Positions 10,404-18,449 of a stretch of 64,000 nucleotides of DNA are shown here, in pieces (the first letter of the stretch is position 1; every line of letters begins with the position of its first letter). Location of the stretch: positions 248,001 through 312,000 of the forward strand of contig NZ_JACCCV010000001.1 in NCBI RefSeq assembly GCF_013410115.1. Direction: 5' to 3'. Below the pieces are notes generated by a model. The model did no database searches. It worked only from the letters and a program-made list of their open reading frames with translations, and was not told where the DNA came from. The stretch is from Tunturiibacter gelidiferens (GTDB taxonomy: Bacteria; Acidobacteriota; Terriglobia; Terriglobales; Acidobacteriaceae). The position numbers and the translations under genes are program-made.

Positions 10404-11194
10404 AAATGGACTGTTCAGCCCTAGAACGTATCGCACACACTCTTCCTCTGGTAAGAGCATGTGATGTTGTGCGTAATGGTTCCTTGCGAATGTCCACTCC
10501 GTTTACATATCCGAATGGCGACTACATAGACGTTTTCTTGGAATCCAGCAAAGGGACACTTTTCCGCACACTCTCCCTATCTGATTATGGACAGACTTCA
10601 CTTTATTTGAGAAGTGCGCAGGTTCAGATGGAGGGGACCGCTCGGAAGAAAGAGATACTTCTTACAATCCTCGCTAACCTAAACGTGAAAATGAGTAACG
10701 GGGATCTTTTCGTAGATATAGAAGAGCCTGAACCGGACGATCTTACTGATGCGATTTTCAGGCTGTCTCAGGCTTGTCTGAGAATTTCCGAGTTCGCTTC
10801 TCATCAGCGCCTCCGATCCACGAATCCATTCCGTGACGACGTAGAGGGATTTTTTGAGGCTAGCGGCCTCTCCTATATACCCGATGTGAAAGTTACCGGA
10901 CGGTTTAAGAACTCCGTGCCCATAGACTTCGAGGTTTTTAGCAAAGAAAAAAGGTCCTATGTTTGTGTGCTCGCTTCCATGAGTAAGACCGCGGCCCACA
11001 CATCAGCAACCGAAACCTTTAGGAAGTGGTATGACATTGCTTCAACCGATAATTCATCGCATAGCCTCGTGACTGTTTACGACTCAAAATCGACGAAGCT
11101 GAAAGACTCAGATAAGCAAAGATTGCGGGATTATTCCACACTAGTAGCCTATCCATCCGACCAAGAATTTTTGAAGGCAGCTTTGGCCTCTTAG
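10400..11194 (+). CDS. DUF1828/DUF1829-type protein, second cassette gene
   Basis: Molecular function unknown. The 264-residue protein has an N-terminal half with the DUF1828 pattern: a run of PFTYPNGDYIDVFLE, then LSDYGQTSLYLRS (about residues 30-75). The C-terminal half (about 140-260) looks like the DUF1829 partner domain, with alternating strands such as VPIDFEVFSKEKRSYVCVL. The frame also opens at ATG 10391, but ATG 10400 overlaps the previous stop as ATGA and is favoured. Low GC like its partner. No membrane segment. Such proteins are often seen in mobile or phage-related settings, so a defence or toxin-antitoxin role is a guess only. Confidence 0.75.
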   Translation: MKMDCSALERIAHTLPLVRACDVVRNGSLRMSTPFTYPNGDYIDVFLESSKGTLFRTLSLSDYGQTSLYLRSAQVQMEGTARKKEILLTILANLNVKMSNGDLFVDIEEPEPDDLTDAIFRLSQACLRISEFASHQRLRSTNPFRDDVEGFFEASGLSYIPDVKVTGRFKNSVPIDFEVFSKEKRSYVCVLASMSKTAAHTSATETFRKWYDIASTDNSSHSLVTVYDSKSTKLKDSDKQRLRDYSTLVAYPSDQEFLKAALAS

Positions 11195-11280
11195 CTCTGC
11201 CTTACAGGAGCGGCCTCTGAGCGTGGTTTTCGAAAATCAAGTGGCATTCACCTTCTATGTTTCACGAACCAGCCGGGTGC

Positions 11281-11306
11281 CCCACATCTCGATCTTGAGA
11301 TGTGGG
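11281..11306. repeat. Perfect palindrome within the right-hand repeat
   Basis: CCCACATCTC and GAGATGTGGG form a perfect 10-base inverted repeat around GATCTT. It is preceded by GGGTGC, giving a GTGCCCCA head also seen at 43691. It lies at the start of the right-hand direct repeat (11283-11345). Confidence 0.75.
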
Positions 11307-11345
11307 CATTCGCGTAACGCGCGAACCGCTTTCCGTGGACTCATC
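11283..11345 (+). repeat. Diverged direct repeat, right of the low-GC cassette
   Basis: Second copy of the element at 9751-9812. Shared blocks include ATCTC, GAGATG, TTCGC, GCGAACCGCT and TTCC. Same orientation as the left copy. Confidence 0.5.
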
Positions 11346-11466
11346 GACCATCCTCACGCGAAGATGGTCTGCGACCCAACATCCAAAAACCTGTCAAGCC
11401 CCTAAACTGCAAATCACCGCGCCAATCCAGCACATTCGCGTGGCGTATTAGTTACACACCAACCGC

Positions 11467-11472
11467 TATAAT
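11467..11472 (+). promoter_or_regulatory. Consensus TATAAT box
   Basis: A perfect TATAAT in the gap, without a clear TTGACA-like -35 at 16-18 bases. If used, transcription would begin near 11479, only a few bases before the terminator at 11487, giving a very short RNA. Confidence 0.3.
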
Positions 11473-11486
11473 GAATACAGAGATCC

Positions 11487-11516
11487 AAAGCCCTCGAATC
11501 CATCGAGGGCTTTTTT
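11487..11516 (+). terminator. Intrinsic terminator
   Basis: Perfect stem of AAAGCCCTCGA (11487-11497) with TCGAGGGCTTT (11503-11513), 5-base loop, and a run of six T at 11511-11516. On the plus strand it could end transcripts of the two-gene cassette about 290 bases upstream. Confidence 0.8.
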
Positions 11517-11732
11517 CATGCACACAGGGCTAAGTCGTTTGGATAGAAGAATTTGCCCGTAACCCTTTTAGAAAGACGTATTTACGAAAACCTAATTTTA
11601 CTAAGTCGCAGATTCAGAGCAGGTTATGAGCGAATATCCCCCGGGGGGTGGGGCCGGAATAGAAGAGGAGCGACGGAACTGCAACAGCTCACAGAGAGAA
11701 TCCCCTCTCGACAGCTCAAATACACGGGGAAG

Positions 11733-12230
11733 CTACTCCACCACCACCAGCACATCCCCGGACCCGACCGCATCGCCCACCCCAACCGTAATCTTCGCCA
11801 CTCGTCCGGCCTTGGGAGACTTCAGCTCGTTCTGCATCTTCATCGCCTCGATCACGACCACCGCTTGACCCACTTCGACCTCATCTCCCACCTCAACCAG
11901 CACCCGCACCACTCGCCCCGGCATAGGAGCCTTCACTGGCCGAGGCCCATCGGTCCCAGCCCCCGCCCCACGCCTCCCCTGCAGCGACCGCGGGTCCGCA
12001 ACCTCAAATCCGAACCGGCGCCCCCCAACCAAAACTCCATCGCCATCCAGAACACACCGGTACTGACGCCCATCAATCAGCAGCGACAACACACCAGCCT
12101 GCAGAAACCGGACATCCGCCATGATCGACCGCCCATCGACCAGACACTCAAAGGCTCCAGACCCCGCGCCGATCTCACCCGGAAGCTCAACCCGCCGCTT
12201 CTCTCCCTCAACCTCAAGCCAGACCGTCAC
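11733..12230 (-). CDS. Biotin carboxyl carrier protein of an acyl-CoA carboxylase
   Basis: Carries biotin between the biotin carboxylase and a carboxyltransferase. The biotinylation motif EAMKMQNEL near the C-terminus sits within a typical biotinyl domain (KAPMPGRVV to the end). The N-terminal 80 or so residues form a separate beta-rich part of unknown role, as in larger carrier subunits. The frame opens at ATG 12266, but GTG 12230 is preferred: it overlaps the carboxylase stop as GTGA and follows GGGAGGGG at good spacing. Translationally coupled to the upstream biotin carboxylase. No carboxyltransferase gene lies nearby. Confidence 0.85.
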   Translation of the reverse strand: MTVWLEVEGEKRRVELPGEIGAGSGAFECLVDGRSIMADVRFLQAGVLSLLIDGRQYRCVLDGDGVLVGGRRFGFEVADPRSLQGRRGAGAGTDGPRPVKAPMPGRVVRVLVEVGDEVEVGQAVVVIEAMKMQNELKSPKAGRVAKITVGVGDAVGSGDVLVVVE

Positions 12231-13738
12231 AGACGCAACCCCTCCCGCCGCCCTGCCACCGCCCATCGGCTCTCCTCAGAGACAACGGGCGCAGCAGCCA
12301 ACGTCTCCCGCCGCGCATACGCCGCAAACAGCGCTGCCGCCAGCGCCACAACATCCTCAGGAACCTCCTCCTCAACCGGGGCCACCCCCTCAGCCAGCAA
12401 CCGCTCCAGATACCCCGTATCGATCCGGGCCGCGCGAAAATCTTCATCCATCAGGATCCGTCGAAACAGCCCGATATTGGTCTTGATCCCGCCAATCACA
12501 TACTCATCCAACGCCCGCAGCATCCGGTCGATGGCCTGCTCCCGCGTCGGCGCAAACGCCACCAGCTTCGACAACATCGGATCGTAGTCGAGCGGTACAT
12601 TCCACCCCTCATACACGGCGCAGTCCTCCCGGATCCCCGGCCCGCTCGGCTGAATCAGCCGCGTAATCAACCCCGGCGACGGAAAAAAATGATTCTCCGG
12701 ATCCTCCGCATAGATCCTGCACTCAATCGCATGCCCGCGCAGCCGAACATCTTCCTGCGTCAACGGCAAAGGCTCACCCATCGCCACGCGAAGCTGCAGA
12801 TGCACCAGATCCAACCCAGTCACCATCTCGGTCACAGGATGCTCCACCTGCAGCCGCGTATTCATCTCCAGGAAGTAGAAGTTCTCCGCATCATCCACGA
12901 GGAACTCGACCGTCCCGGCATTTACATACCCAGCCGAAAGCGCCAGACGAACCGCAGCCTCGCCCATCCTCCGCCTTAGATCCTCGCTCACCACGGCGGA
13001 AGGAGCCTCTTCGATCACCTTCTGGTGCCGTCGCTGCACCGAGCACTCGCGCTCGCCCAGATACACGCAGCTCCCATGCTCGTCCGCCATCAACTGGATC
13101 TCAATATGCCGAGGCCGCTCGATCAGCTTCTCCAGATACACCTCGCCCGACCCGAAGCTCCGCTCCGCCTCACTGCTCGCCGCCCCAAACGCAGCCGCCA
13201 GATCCTCTGCCCGCGTCACCGCCCGCATGCCCTTCCCGCCGCCTCCAGCCGCGGCCTTCAGCATCACCGGATACCCAATCCCGGCCGCCACGCGCAACGC
13301 CTCAGCCACATCGGCCAGCCCCGTCACACTTCCGGGAACCCGTGGCATCCCGGCCGCATCCGCCGCCTGCCGCGCCCTGGTCTTAGACCCCAGCACCCGC
13401 ATCGCGCTAGCCGGTGGCCCGATAAACGCCACCCCCGCAGCCGTACAAGCCTCCGCGAACTCCGCATTCTCCGACAGGAACCCATATCCAGGATGCACTG
13501 CATCCGCCCCCGTCCGCCGTGCCACCTCCAGGATCAGATCCCCCCGCAGATAGCTCTCCGCCGCCGGTGCCGGCCCCAGCCGGTAGGCCTCATCTGCATG
13601 CAGCACATGCAGAGCCCCCCGGTCGGCATCCGAGTAAACCGCCACCGTGGCCACCCCCATCTCCCGGCACGCACGAATCACCCGCAGCGCTATCTCCCCG
13701 CGGTTCGCAATCAGCACTTTTTCTATCAACCGTCGCAA
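12227..13738 (-). CDS. Biotin carboxylase subunit of an acyl-CoA carboxylase
   Basis: ATP- and bicarbonate-dependent carboxylation of biotin. The 503-residue protein begins LIEKVLIANRGEIALRVIRA and has the ATP-grasp glycine loop AAAGGGGKGMR, the active-site stretch EMNTRLQVEHPVTE and a complete C-terminal biotin carboxylase domain. A tail of about 55 Ala-rich residues extends beyond the usual end. The start is non-ATG: TTG at 13738, or TTG at 13729; the only nearby ATG is out of frame. The partner carrier protein overlaps its stop. Whether it serves acetyl-, propionyl- or methylcrotonyl-CoA cannot be told without the carboxyltransferase. Confidence 0.9.
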   Translation of the reverse strand: MRRLIEKVLIANRGEIALRVIRACREMGVATVAVYSDADRGALHVLHADEAYRLGPAPAAESYLRGDLILEVARRTGADAVHPGYGFLSENAEFAEACTAAGVAFIGPPASAMRVLGSKTRARQAADAAGMPRVPGSVTGLADVAEALRVAAGIGYPVMLKAAAGGGGKGMRAVTRAEDLAAAFGAASSEAERSFGSGEVYLEKLIERPRHIEIQLMADEHGSCVYLGERECSVQRRHQKVIEEAPSAVVSEDLRRRMGEAAVRLALSAGYVNAGTVEFLVDDAENFYFLEMNTRLQVEHPVTEMVTGLDLVHLQLRVAMGEPLPLTQEDVRLRGHAIECRIYAEDPENHFFPSPGLITRLIQPSGPGIREDCAVYEGWNVPLDYDPMLSKLVAFAPTREQAIDRMLRALDEYVIGGIKTNIGLFRRILMDEDFRAARIDTGYLERLLAEGVAPVEEEVPEDVVALAAALFAAYARRETLAAAPVVSEESRWAVAGRREGLRL

Positions 13739-13803
13739 GCGGCCATTCTATCGCAGACGACAGCCGGATTTGCGACTCGTCGGGAACGATAGCTGTAAGC
13801 AGA

Positions 13804-13829
13804 AGAGGCCTCCCGTTGGGGAGGCCTCT
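13804..13829 (-). terminator. Hairpin after the TPR lipoprotein gene
   Basis: Perfect 11-base stem AGAGGCCTCCC (13804-13814) with 13819-13829 and a GTTG loop, 25 bases beyond the stop of the minus-strand lipoprotein gene. On the minus strand it is followed by TTCTGCTT, a weak T tail. Confidence 0.6.
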
Positions 13830-13853
13830 GGTACTGCGATTGCGAGACAGCGG

Positions 13854-14675
13854 CTACTGCATCGAAACGCCACCCTGCGTTGCCTTTTCCTTCTTCAATT
13901 CATTTTCTCTACGAGCGCCCATGGCCTTCTGGATCCACGAATCGACCTGAGCCATATCAGCCTTGCGAGCCGCTTCATCACCGCACTCCAGATCCGCCTT
14001 ACGACGATAGGTCAGTTGCAGGTACTGCATGGCGTCGTCATAGGTCGGATTCAGCTCTACTGCTTTGTTCAGATACTGCAGTCCTTCGTTCACGAGATCG
14101 GTGTTAGCGGCCTGCAGCTTCTGGCAGGCACCCTTGCTCTTCTTGGGATTACCATCGCCCTGATCGGTCAGCCCATCCGCCGCAAGAATCGTGATCGCGT
14201 TCTTATATGCCAGCGTCCAATCCACGAAACCCACCGTGTAATAAGCTTCGGGATCGTTTGGCGCAATCGCGATGACCTTTTTCTCGTACTCCTTCGCCAC
14301 ATCGAACTTCTTGATGTTGCGATTGATCGAGGCGATCTGTTTCAGCGCGGTCAGATCGTTGGGGTCTTTCGCCAGAACAGCATTGAACCCATCCAGAGCC
14401 TTTTGCGCGATCGCAAGATTCTCCGGCGTATCAAGATTCGGAACCACTTGATAGGAGTACGCAGTCGCCAGATACAGCTTCGCGTCTTCATAATTGGGAT
14501 CGAGCGCGATTGAATTCTGGAAGTGGTTCACAGCCTCTTCGTATCGTGCGTTCTTAAATGCCTGCACTCCCTTGGTCAGCTGATCCCGAGCCTTCAGGCG
14601 ATTACACCCGGTTGCAGTGATAAGCATCAGCGCCAGCAAAGCAGCCGTAACCGGAATCCGTGCGGTGAATTTCAT
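13854..14675 (-). CDS. TPR-repeat lipoprotein
   Basis: Exported lipoprotein of about 273 residues, probably a scaffold in the periplasm or at the outer membrane. The signal ends in the lipobox ITATGC. TPR-like helical pairs follow, for example YEEAVNHFQNSIALDPNYEDAKLYLATAY, FDVAKEYEKKVIAIAPNDPEAYY and GLQYLNKAVELNPTYDDAM. The frame opens upstream at TTG 14696, but ATG 14675 behind GAAGGAG is chosen. Its partners are unknown. It follows the ABC transporter genes after 264 bases and ends at a hairpin. Confidence 0.8.
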   Translation of the reverse strand: MKFTARIPVTAALLALMLITATGCNRLKARDQLTKGVQAFKNARYEEAVNHFQNSIALDPNYEDAKLYLATAYSYQVVPNLDTPENLAIAQKALDGFNAVLAKDPNDLTALKQIASINRNIKKFDVAKEYEKKVIAIAPNDPEAYYTVGFVDWTLAYKNAITILAADGLTDQGDGNPKKSKGACQKLQAANTDLVNEGLQYLNKAVELNPTYDDAMQYLQLTYRRKADLECGDEAARKADMAQVDSWIQKAMGARRENELKKEKATQGGVSMQ

Positions 14676-14939
14676 TGGGCGAATCATCTCCTTCAAAATG
14701 GGCGCGAGTTTCTATTCCAAAGACCGGGAAAGACATATAACCAAGTTTCGGCGTTCGCTTGATTGTAATGGTATATGTCCTAGCGTGACTAGAGCAGCTT
14801 TCTTTCCCTTCCTCAGATGGGAATAACGTCGGTCTTTTGTACTACAACTATGGAGCTTCTGCATAGTTCGAACTGCTCTTTCAAGATACGATGCATTCTG
14901 GCTGCGGAGCGGCCAACCAAAAAACATAAACAAAGTGGG

Positions 14940-15614
14940 CTAAACTATACGCCCATCCTTCATCTTGACGATCCTATCCGCATACGAGGCAGCGTCAGCG
15001 TCATGTGTGATCATCAGAATCGTCTGGCCCAGGCGGCGGTTTAGATCCTTCATCAATTTCAATACAGCAGCCGAATTTTCACTGTCCAGATTGCCCGTAG
15101 GCTCGTCGGCCAGCAAAATCGCCGGTGAATTCACTAGTCCCCGTGCAATGGCCACCCTTTGTTGTTGTCCGCCAGAAAGAGCGCGAGGCTTGTGTTTCAA
15201 CCTGTCGGTGATTCCAAGCAGCTTGAGAATCTCTTGAAATGCCGGGTCAAAAACCGTATCGCGGCCACCGATATACTGCACGATCCGGATATTGTCTTCC
15301 GCAGACAACGTCGGCAGCAGGTTGTACTTCTGAAACACAAATCCCACCGTAGTCTTGCGAAGTTCCGTCCGCTCGGCGTTCGTCATACCCGCCAGATCAC
15401 GCGCATTGATTTGCACCGTGCCTGTGGTCATCGGCGTCAGACCGCCAAGAATGTGAAAGAGGGTCGACTTTCCCGAACCGGAGGCGCCAATAATCGCTAC
15501 AAACTCACCCTTCCGGACCTCCAGATCGACGCCACGCAATGCATCCACGACGACATCTCCCACCTGGTAAGTCTTCGTCAGACCGCGCACTTCAATAATC
15601 GACGGCTCACTCAT
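14940..15614 (-). CDS. ABC transporter ATP-binding protein, MacB/LolD type
   Basis: Cytoplasmic ATPase of an ABC system working on periplasmic or membrane substrates. It has Walker A GASGSGKST, Q-loop FVFQKYNLLPTLSA, signature LSGGQQQR, Walker B ILLADEPTGNLD and the switch His in MITHD. The PTGNLD and Q-loop variants are typical of the LolD/MacB/FtsE branch. ATG 15614 overlaps the upstream permease stop by 8 bases, so the pair is translationally coupled. At 224 residues it is the usual length. The substrate (lipoprotein, peptide or other) is not evident. Confidence 0.9.
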   Translation of the reverse strand: MSEPSIIEVRGLTKTYQVGDVVVDALRGVDLEVRKGEFVAIIGASGSGKSTLFHILGGLTPMTTGTVQINARDLAGMTNAERTELRKTTVGFVFQKYNLLPTLSAEDNIRIVQYIGGRDTVFDPAFQEILKLLGITDRLKHKPRALSGGQQQRVAIARGLVNSPAILLADEPTGNLDSENSAAVLKLMKDLNRRLGQTILMITHDADAASYADRIVKMKDGRIV

Positions 15615-16701
15615 AGGAGAGAGCCTCTGTAACATCCTGCTTCACGGCTTTGACGCCCGGGACGATCGCACCCAGAAGCGCTCCCACCACCGCAATGCCG
15701 GTGGAGATCGGCCACCAGTCGTAGACCGTCTCCTGCGCCAGGCTCACCGACATAGCATGTTTCATCAGCCACTGCGTTCCATAGGTCAGGAGAATGCCGA
15801 CCACCGAACCGAGTAGCGCCAGCAATAACGTCTCGCGAAACAGGATGTTCAAGATCAATCCCGAAGACCCGCCGACTGCCTTCAAGATCCCGATCTCCCG
15901 CGTTCGCTCCAACACCGCCGTGTACATCGCCATAAACACCACGATGAAACCCACGATCACGGCAACCCCAATCACTACCCCGATAAAGCTTTTCAGCATT
16001 CCAACATTGCTGATGGAAAGCATTGAGGTGAACTCTTCCATAGTGTAAATCTGGTACCCGTGATACTTCACTCTCAAAGCATCCACCACTGCTTGCGCGT
16101 TGTTTGGGTTATCCACCTTAACGAAGATCTGGCTTAGACGGCCTTGGTTTCCAGTCATCGCCTGAAGAATCCGCAACTTTACGCAGATGCGAGAGAGCTT
16201 ACCCGATTCGAAGATTCCCACCAGTTTCCAATCATGATTGACCAGATTAAGGGTATCGCCCAGGTGTAGGTGTTTTTGTTGGGCGTAGTATTCGTCGACG
16301 ATCACGTCGTTGTCGTCGACCAGCGGCCCACCTTTCAAATAACGGAACCCTCCGTTCAGTCTCTGAAAATCGTCAAGGTCGAGCCCCGTCATCGCATCGA
16401 ACCCAGAGAGGGGTTGAACCATGGTCCCCATCGCAAACGTGACGTGCGGCTCCTGCATCAGCAGGGCAGGAATCTTATCGCTCATCGGAGCCGAGCTCAG
16501 TCCGATCGCTGAAGACCCCGGCGGCCGAAACCATATATCGGCGCCCACCCCACGCGCCCTTTGAGCGGATTGATCCAACGTTCCGTGGCTGACCCCAACC
16601 AACGTCAGGATCATCGTCACCTCAACGGCAATCGCAAGCACGCTCAGCAACGTGCGGACCGGTCGGTGGCCAAGATTCGCGAATATCAGCTTATTGAGCA
16701 A
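15607..16701 (-). CDS. FtsX/MacB-type ABC transporter permease
   Basis: Inner-membrane permease of 364 residues with the MacB-type layout: one N-terminal membrane helix (about 10-35), a periplasmic domain of about 200 residues, and three C-terminal membrane helices containing ERTREIGILKAVGGSSG, the motif that contacts the ATPase. The start is TTG at 16701 with only a weak ribosome site. Overlaps the ATPase gene. Together they form a mechanotransmission-type ABC unit; a membrane-fusion partner is not seen here. Confidence 0.87.
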   Translation of the reverse strand: MLNKLIFANLGHRPVRTLLSVLAIAVEVTMILTLVGVSHGTLDQSAQRARGVGADIWFRPPGSSAIGLSSAPMSDKIPALLMQEPHVTFAMGTMVQPLSGFDAMTGLDLDDFQRLNGGFRYLKGGPLVDDNDVIVDEYYAQQKHLHLGDTLNLVNHDWKLVGIFESGKLSRICVKLRILQAMTGNQGRLSQIFVKVDNPNNAQAVVDALRVKYHGYQIYTMEEFTSMLSISNVGMLKSFIGVVIGVAVIVGFIVVFMAMYTAVLERTREIGILKAVGGSSGLILNILFRETLLLALLGSVVGILLTYGTQWLMKHAMSVSLAQETVYDWWPISTGIAVVGALLGAIVPGVKAVKQDVTEALSYE

Positions 16702-16824
16702 GATCAGATTCTAATCGAAATCTCGGCGGGCCAAATAAAGTACCGAAGGAATTCATTGAGCGACACTTCATACTCTCGCCCGCCCGCAGACAGTATTGGC
16801 GTGCTGATGCCTGAACACCAGTGA

Positions 16825-17231
16825 TCAACCCCAGGCTTCGACTCCAGCAGCCTGCGCTGCGTCGATCACCTCTGCAATGACTCCGAAGTCCAGACCCGCA
16901 TCCGCAATCAAATTCGCCGCGTCATCTGCCGTGACAGCAGTTCCGACAGCAGCGGGCCGAACTGACCCTTGTCGGCCCCAACACCATTAATGCGATAGAT
17001 GACATGCGCAGACCGGAGCTCAACCTGCACCATGATCACTCGATTCGGCGCTTCGTCAACGGTACTCGCACGACCGGTCGCAGGAAGCGCGGCAGCCAAT
17101 CCACGCGGCATTACCGGCACGATCACCATAAAGATGATGAGCGTCACCAGCAAGACGTCGATCAGTGGGGTTACGTCGATCTCAGAGGAAAAACCACTAC
17201 CTTCCGAACTTCCAGTCGTTGAGAATGCCAT
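16825..17231 (-). pseudogene. Third ExbD/TolR-like gene, frameshifted
   Basis: The first part (17231 down to about 16950) encodes a normal ExbD N-terminus: short cytoplasmic segment, TPLIDVLLV membrane helix with Asp25, and periplasmic part. That frame stops at 16908 after a foreign-looking tail. From about 16930 the -1 frame encodes the missing ExbD C-terminus, ADAGLDFGVIAEVIDAAQAAGV, which matches the same part of the neighbouring ExbD without gaps and stops at 16825. The usual final GLIT lies in yet another frame. So the gene is broken, mis-sequenced or recoded. A good ribosome site (GGGAGATGAG) precedes the ATG. Confidence 0.75.
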
Positions 17232-17357
17232 GACTCATCTCCCAATGCGTTATTGGGTAAGCAAGCACTCGATCAACGTACCTTCCCGCACGTACAGAAA
17301 GCTTCAGGCGACTGGTCACCTAACCAGCCGCCTGTGCGAGAGCTTTCGTTACAGAAC

Positions 17358-17792
17358 CTACTGTCCTGCTTCCACTCGAGGTGTAATGAGACCAATATTA
17401 TCTACGCCAGCTTGATGACCGAAGTCGATAACCTCAGCAACCTTGCTGAAGTCGAGATCCTTGTCGCCTTTTACGAACATGACCTTCTCCTGCCGAGTCG
17501 CGAAGATTTCCACTAGCTTGGGCTCCAAGTCCGACTTGTTGAACGAATTATCGTTGATCTTATAAGCGGGTGCAGCCGCTCCGTTCGACAGCACCTGCAC
17601 TACGATCGTACGGTCGTTGACCGGATCTTCGTGGTGCTCCTTGGGCGGCTGAGGAACCAGCGTCTCCAGGCCTCGAGGCGTTACCGGCACGATGACCATG
17701 AAGATGATCAACAGCACCAGAAGAACGTCGATCAGCGGCGTTACATTCATGTCCGACATCGCTCCGCCGGTATTTCCACCACCCATTCCCAT
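17358..17792 (-). CDS. exbD: ExbD/TolR biopolymer transport protein
   Basis: Part of the proton-driven motor that energises TonB. The 144-residue protein has a glycine-rich cytoplasmic start, one membrane helix with the proton-carrying Asp in NVTPLIDVLLVLL (Asp22), and a periplasmic domain ending in VAEVIDFGHQAGVDNIGLIT. Second of three exbD genes in the operon; the spacing of 59 bases from the first suggests co-transcription. Confidence 0.92.
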   Translation of the reverse strand: MGMGGGNTGGAMSDMNVTPLIDVLLVLLIIFMVIVPVTPRGLETLVPQPPKEHHEDPVNDRTIVVQVLSNGAAAPAYKINDNSFNKSDLEPKLVEIFATRQEKVMFVKGDKDLDFSKVAEVIDFGHQAGVDNIGLITPRVEAGQ

Positions 17793-17851
17793 AGCAATCT
17801 CCTCGGATACTCTTGCCGCTCCAATAAATGCGAGTTCGACACCCTACATGT

Positions 17852-18298
17852 CTACTTCTTGGTAGTCGCCGTTCCGCTGTCGTCTGTTCTTTCGGTCAGC
17901 AGGCCAAGCTGGCTCACACCGGCGGACCGGATTCCATCAACCGCGTCCATCACTTTACCGTAGTTGGCACGTATATCCGCGCGCATAAAGACCTCTTTGC
18001 TGGTCTTATTTTCCAGCTTCGCAGAGATCTTAGGTCCAAGATCATCGAGCGTTACCTGGTCGCCGCCCAGAAACGTCCTGCCATCGCGAGTCACAGCGAC
18101 TACAACGGCGTCTTCCTTATTGGCATCTTCCATCACCACCGCGGCGTCAGCCTTCGGCAGGTCCACGTTGACCTTGTTGTTCAACATGGGAGTGATGACC
18201 ATGAAGATGATCAACAACACCAGCATCACGTCCACCATCGGCGTCACGTTGATGTTGGAGTTGACCTTCTTGCCTTCCTCCCGCTTATTGATACTCAT
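17852..18298 (-). CDS. exbD: ExbD/TolR biopolymer transport protein
   Basis: First exbD paralogue after exbB. The 148-residue protein has the membrane helix with Asp23 in NVTPMVDVMLVLL and a periplasmic domain with FMRADIRANYGKVMDAVDGIRSAGV. It differs enough from the second copy that the two probably have separate roles, as seen in bacteria with two ExbD proteins. Preceded by a stem-loop between it and exbB. Confidence 0.92.
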   Translation of the reverse strand: MSINKREEGKKVNSNINVTPMVDVMLVLLIIFMVITPMLNNKVNVDLPKADAAVVMEDANKEDAVVVAVTRDGRTFLGGDQVTLDDLGPKISAKLENKTSKEVFMRADIRANYGKVMDAVDGIRSAGVSQLGLLTERTDDSGTATTKK

Positions 18299-18347
18299 AA
18301 CGTATGCTCCGTCCGGTTTGCTGTATTTGCTTTCCTGCGATGCCTGT

Positions 18348-18390
18348 TAGGCCTCCGGCTGCCGTTCGCTGGCGACATCCGGAGGACCTA
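18348..18390 (-). other. Stem-loop between exbB and exbD
   Basis: TAGGCCTCCGG (18348-18358) can pair with CCGGAGGACCTA (18379-18390) with one bulge. It lies in the 151-base gap between exbB and the first exbD and lacks a T tail, so it may stabilise or process the transcript rather than end it. Confidence 0.45.
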
Positions 18391-18449
18391 TCAGAGATAT
18401 GATTCCCGCAGAGTACTGCTGATTGGCCTTACGCTTCTGGACCGAAGCC

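Larger units (their letters stand above)
11195..11732. other. Intergenic region after the cassette
   Basis: No gene is supported. It holds the right-hand repeat with its perfect palindrome (11281-11306), a consensus TATAAT at 11467 and a strong intrinsic terminator at 11487-11516. The long plus-strand frame from 11553 is the shadow of the minus-strand biotin genes. Confidence 0.6.

Noticed and set aside
11223..11405. 60-codon frame after the cassette
   Set aside because: It runs through the palindromic repeat and has no motif or ribosome site.
9718..11532. Prophage or integrative element with integrase
   Set aside because: No integrase, transposase, tRNA or att-like exact duplication is visible; only the two-gene cassette and diverged repeats are supported.
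11553..12587. 344-codon plus-strand frame, and similar long frames opposite other genes
   Set aside because: It lies antisense to the biotin carrier and carboxylase genes, is rich in Pro, Arg, Ser and His as expected of a shadow frame in GC-rich DNA, and has no family motif.
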